Positions 59,456 through 64,000 of a stretch of DNA of 64,000 bases are shown piece by piece. The notes below the pieces were generated by a model that had not been told where the DNA came from, did no database searches, and saw only the letters and a program-made list of their open reading frames with translations. This DNA is from Erigeron canadensis (taxonomy: Eukaryota; Streptophyta; Magnoliopsida; Asterales; Asteraceae), in the NCBI RefSeq assembly GCF_010389155.1, contig NC_057769.1, positions 34,457,548 through 34,521,547 of the forward strand. The letters are read 5' to 3'. The position numbers and the translations under genes are program-made. Position 1 is the first letter of the stretch; each line of letters begins with the position of its first letter.

Positions 59456-61113
59456 TCCACTCAACACTGGTTAAAAAAACAAACAGACCCGTATCACTGT
59501 GATGAATTGAAGCACATATATATACGATTCAAGTTAACAAAAAAAAAGCTCTGATGAGGGTATTTTTAATGACGTTACTGGGAGGATTCTGTAAATATTT
59601 TAAGGAACTGAGTGATAAAATCATAATAGACGAAAGAGAATAAATTTCATCTTGAGAAAAGGAAAGGGCCTAATTACCTTATATGATAAAAAGTACGAGT
59701 AATTTATGTGCAGGATAGAGTTTTTTGTGATGATATTTTAATTTAATAATATAATTAACTTGAATGGGTTGAACGTTAATTAATTGTTTACAGACACAAA
59801 CATATGTACATTTCTAACCGATATACAAATGGAAGCAACTGTTCATTGAATCGTCAATCGTTGTAAAATACAACTGCCAATCGTATCGTTTGAAACATAC
59901 CTAAAAGAATGGGTTCCCTATTTACAATGCTTATGGACCTGTGGCCCAAGTTGGAAGACCCACTTATTTATTGACCCAATTAGCAATAATACAGTTAACA
60001 TATAGCATTTTTCTTTGACCCGTTCACAAACTATTTGGCCCGTTGACATTAAGGTCACACAATTTTGAATCTCCATATGGGTAGTCGATCGTGAAAACGA
60101 GCTATTTTGTCAATTTATTTTCCCAAGCATTTAGTCCTCGTTGGAATATTAGCTTATTACATAATTACATTACCATACAAGGGTCAACATTTATTAACTT
60201 AGTGATTCTATTCTGTCTTCAAAAGGGTGAAACGGAAGCAAAGGTATTCAGATTTTGTCAACTGAATTAGACGAGTTCCATAGGCATGCCAACGATCTTG
60301 AGTACAAGTATGAAATTGATCGACAATGAAGTATTCCAGCTTTTAATGTCTTGACGTTAATTGTGACAAAATTCTGTGATTTTTTGACACCATTCATGGT
60401 CTAATAGTATCAACACATACATCATAATGTTGTAAATGTATGCATATACATCGAGATCACTTCGTTGTACACAATTTCATCAATCCGTAGAATTCCGCAA
60501 ATCTTTATATTGTCCGAGTGTTTAAATAAAAGCTTATTCAAACAAAAGAACACCGATTTTATATATACACTTTCGATTATTTCATAACATTATTCATGAT
60601 ATTTTCTCAACTACCTGTCAAAGTTTATATGAACTTTTGCGGTACGTTTATGTGTCTTTAAATAAAACTGTTTAAAAATAATGAGTTGGGCAGAAAACCT
60701 TAAATTAATCACTCGTGTATATAAAAGTAACTTTTATTTTATTTTAGAGAATTAGTTTTTAAATGGTCTTTATATATATCTTCAATATTGGACTTGTGCT
60801 TAAACATCAATTGGGTTATTGTCTTGGGATGAAATTTGGTACCCCAATATAATTTGTGGGTCTTATTGGGCTTTTTGCACATGTCCATCACTAACCCTGT
60901 TAGATGTTATGCATACCGCATACGTGCGGCGGTGCGGGGAATAGGGGATTTATCTATTGTATGATTGTATTTAACTAACCAAATTTTGTTTTGGAAAGTT
61001 TTCGTATATCAGATTTTACATATTTGAATCAACCTAACATCCCATTTCCAACTAGCCAAATAAATAAATAAATAAATAAATATTATCAAAAGCTTTAGTT
61101 ATAAACTCCATTA
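59456..61113. other. Intergenic region between the threonine deaminase copies
   Basis: No supported gene and no recognisable remnant of the ACT-like regulatory region. An AAAT microsatellite lies near 61059-61082. Confidence 0.5.
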
Positions 61114-61419
61114 GACTATCTCCAGTGAAAAAAGTGGGTAAATTGATATGACATCCAGATAATGATTAAGGGTTATAAGTGAAACAGAAAGGTAAAAAGA
61201 GATAGGAGATATATTTCACTTAGATAAAAGAGAAGATAGTGAGGTCCACTTTCTTTTCTTTTTTTTTTTTGTGTGTGTATTGTTTTATTTTGATTGGTTA
61301 TATTGTGGAGCATTGTGAGGTATTAAATGTGAAGGTTAATGGTTAAGAGGAAAAAAAAGTGAAAGATGTGACAAAAAGAAAATTGTAAGGGAAGAATAAA
61401 TGAACAATTACGAATGGTC
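61114..61419. mobile_element. Tourist-like MITE with TTA target duplication
   Basis: TTA stands on both sides (61111-61113 and 61420-61422). The ends GACTATCTCC and, as complement, GACCATTCGT are related inverted repeats, though diverged. Both features are typical of PIF/Harbinger-type MITEs. It lies about 0.5 kb upstream of the second threonine deaminase copy. Confidence 0.55.
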
Positions 61420-61868
61420 TTACAAGATACCAACCCTCGCTATCAGTACGAATTAAATAATTAATGGAATGACTGTGTAAGTTAATTCATTAAAAGTTAG
61501 TTTCGTCATAAATACCCGTAACAAGTAGCAAATTAAATACCTAAAAAAAAAAAGTTAAACTGGTGAGAACTTTCTAATCTCATTATGTACGTACCATTTT
61601 AATGACTCACCATTCTTACATATGAATGATAAGATATACTTTTTTTATGTTTCAACTTGTTTTCTGTAGCATTTATGTAGATTGGATATGAAGTTATATA
61701 ATAGAATAATGACATAATAATATAATTAGAATTTAATATAATACTCGAATTTAATAAAGGTACTCAATGGACGTGGTTGGTGTATATTCGTCATGTTTCA
61801 GTCTCCATTTTAATATCGTATAATAATGAACAAATTATTATGTTGTTTTCTAGCTATACATAGTTTTA

Positions 61869-61882
61869 TTATATATATAAGC
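61869..61882 (+). promoter_or_regulatory. TATA-like element of the second threonine deaminase gene
   Basis: ATTATATATATAAG lies about 60-70 bases before the ATG at 61939, similar in placing to the first copy. Confidence 0.45.
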
Positions 61883-61938
61883 AATACTATAACTACTAAG
61901 GAACCCTGAATGATTTAACTTCAGCCTCTACAATAATA

Positions 61939-62349
61939 ATGAACAGTACAATCACATATCCTGGTAGCATATCTCTATGCGGCACCAAAACAACCAGAAA
62001 CACAAAAATGGCAATTACATTCTCTGTGACAGCCATGTCCAGGCCGTCGGCTGGGAACGCGTACTCTACGAAAGTCGACATTGGTGTTGTTGTTAATGCT
62101 CCACCACCAGTACTGCCATTGCTTGAGTTCTCTCCAGACTCATTGCAATATGAACAAGGCAAGGTGGGAGCCGTGCCAGATGGCAGTTTATCATCCGAGT
62201 CATCATCAGTTGGTGCAATGGAGTACTTGACCGGCATATTGACATCCAAGGTTTATGATGTGGCTGTGGAGTCGCCGTTGCAGCACGCGACAAAGCTGTC
62301 GGAGAGGCTAGAGACGGATATTTGGCTGAAGAGGGAGGATGCCCAACCG
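61939..62349 (+). CDS. Threonine deaminase, second copy, exon 1 only
   Basis: The exon encodes 137 residues and ends CAACCG|GTTAGT at the same position as exon 1 of the first copy. The distal part is nearly identical to it ([40 protein letters not shown]), while the N-terminal transit-like part differs (MNSTITYPGSISLCG and on). The next expected exon, with the PLP lysine, was not found in the 1,650 nt to the right edge, although the same intron of the first copy is only 68 nt. Either intron 1 is greatly enlarged or the gene is an exon-1 remnant. The window cannot show which, nor whether the regulatory domain is present. Confidence 0.75.
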
Positions 62350-62634
62350 GTTAGTGCCATTCATGTACCCTCGATCTGTCTCATAGTAACTTAGTATCGA
62401 TTATTATATATAATTTCGTTTGTTCTAAAAATAAGTACCGCATCAATTCCTGAAAGTAATTTGCACACTTATGACTTCACGATAAATGTAGTTTTTATAC
62501 TTTTTAGTTATGCTATACGAAAATGATTAGCGGCACAATTTATTGTTCGTCTACCTTTCTATTTCGATGTATTGATATGAACCATAACTAATACGAGTAA
62601 TACTTAAATCTATCAAACATCATAAATTTGGTAT

Positions 62635-62692
62635 TATTATTATTATTATTATTAATTATTAATCTTAATCTTAATCTTAATCTTAATATATA
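62635..62692. repeat. Compound microsatellite ATT and TTAATC
   Basis: About eight ATT units are followed by four to five TTAATC/TAATCT units. Confidence 0.9.
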
Positions 62693-63333
62693 CTATAACA
62701 CAGTTAAACTAATGACTTATTAACCAATCAAATCGCTCAATTTCATTAAATTGATTCACGTTTGTGTCATCATTTAGATTAATTACAAATAAAATATCCC
62801 AATAATCATTAATCTACCAATATATATGTAACAAGGTCTTAAATTCATTCATAAACAAATAAGAACCCTTGAATGGACTTCATCTTTGATTTATAACCAT
62901 TAGATCAAATTTAAATCAATGACAATATTAATACTTATACTTTATATAATTAATCAGAATATATCCCTCTAATAAATTACTTTTAATTTTAACAAAATTT
63001 ACATAATAATAACTAAAATTTATTCCTAATGTGCACGCCTAACATGTTTAATTTGTAGGTGATTTTTAAACTTACCTTTTGTAAATAATTAAATAAAAGA
63101 TATAATATTTATAATAATCCATCTTTAATTCCAATGTAATTTACAAACACATTATATGTATTATACAATTTATTATTCTTTTATATTAGTAGTATGTAGT
63201 AACATAATATCATATTAATATATTAAATTTGTGTTTTTATTTTTTATCCATTTAACATATATACGATGATTATATATATTTTATTTGTGTGTTATTTTAT
63301 TATGAACATGACTTTAACACGTATGAGTTATGT

Positions 63334-63589
63334 CATCCGTCCAATTTTAAGTGTTTTATTTTGACTTTTTAAGTTTTTTTTTTTCCTTTCAACTTTGACC
63401 TTAAATATCTTTATTTATATTATATAGTTGTTGATGAAAATTATTTTAAGAAAAAATAAATTTAAAATTCAATCCATTCATATATTTTATATCAAGTATT
63501 ATACTTGTATAACACATGTGAAAATATTTACGGTCAAATTGAAAGAAAAAAAGGTCAAAGTGGTACACTTAAAATGGGACAGACGAAGT
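63334..63589. mobile_element. Stowaway-like MITE (relative at 49496-49716)
   Basis: The left end CATCCGTCCAATTTTAAGTG faces, in complement, ACTTCGTCTGTCCCATTTTA with AGTG, followed inward by TTTTGAC/ACTTTGACC. CTCCGTCCC-type ends are those of Stowaway-like (Tc1/mariner) plant MITEs. The core matches the element in PABP intron 1. Confidence 0.7.
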
Positions 63590-64000
63590 AATATTTAATG
63601 CCCTACGTTAATGTAATTTCATATTACTTTATTAGCTAGATATTGATATTTGATACCGGAAAATATGAAAAATAATATTTAATTTTACAATATCATTATA
63701 CAAAGATATAACACATATATTTTATTAACCATCCTTGATACAAAATACTTATTAACCAATGACATCATCATATTCTAGAATGTATCCACAAGACATATGT
63801 TTAGAAACATTAAATAAAGTTAAAGTTTCTTAGAATACGAAGATCTTAAACATAAAGTGGTAATTTTATACTTTATTAATGACTATTAAATATATTTTTT
63901 TATTTAAAGAAAATTTAAGTTCATTTAATTTTTCTAAACATGTATCTTGTGAGCACATGTTACACTAATCTTTATCTTATTATGAAAGTTAAATATATTT

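Larger units (their letters stand above)
62350..64000. other. AT-rich sequence after exon 1 of the second threonine deaminase copy
   Basis: Presumed intron or 3' flank. I see no coding sequence. It holds a microsatellite and one MITE. Confidence 0.5.

Overview
The window is plant nuclear DNA: AT-rich, intron-bearing genes with GT/AG splice sites, many short inverted-repeat elements, and plant-specific families (PLATZ, NAC, KIB-type F-box/DUF295, ATL RING-H2, plastid threonine deaminase). The style of the Harbinger Myb/SANT-like ORF suggests an asterid, perhaps Asteraceae. That placement is inference only.

Layout. (1) 1-30 kb is a pseudogene- and transposon-rich region around a small F-box/DUF295 cluster: one gene that may be functional (3443-5907, minus), one broken full-length copy (17666-20046, minus), one fragment (about 16.5-17.0 kb, minus) and one broken inverted copy (26196-27397, plus). 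Between them lie a nuclear insertion of mitochondrial DNA (about 7.2-8.8 kb, with a ccmFN piece), a foldback element built on a short minisatellite (9.6-10.4 kb), a chimera of HSP90 and GSK3/shaggy kinase fragments ending in an LTR-like 3' end (10.8-12.3 kb), a PIF/Harbinger-like element (13974-16022), an intact ATL-type E3 ligase gene (22592-23482) and a broken NAC gene. (2) 30-33 kb holds a PLATZ gene with a non-canonical last splice acceptor. (3) 35.0-40.5 kb holds a complete eight-exon DEAD-box helicase of the LOS4/DBP5 type (496 aa). One of its introns has three SINE-like insertions. (4) 40.5-48.9 kb is AT-rich and gene-poor. (5) 48.9-54.5 kb holds a ten-exon poly(A)-binding protein gene (639 aa). 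(6) 57.9 kb to the right edge holds two tandem threonine deaminase genes. The first encodes only the transit region and PLP catalytic domain, and a stop lies where the C-terminal regulatory region should begin. The second runs off the window after exon 1.

No operon-like cooperation is expected. Two of the intact genes serve mRNA metabolism (export helicase and poly(A)-binding protein). The threonine deaminase pair is the strongest candidate for unusual biochemistry. The F-box cluster gives a close view of gene birth and death: an apparent exon-to-intron conversion in one copy, an intron-to-exon conversion in another, frameshifts and large deletions.
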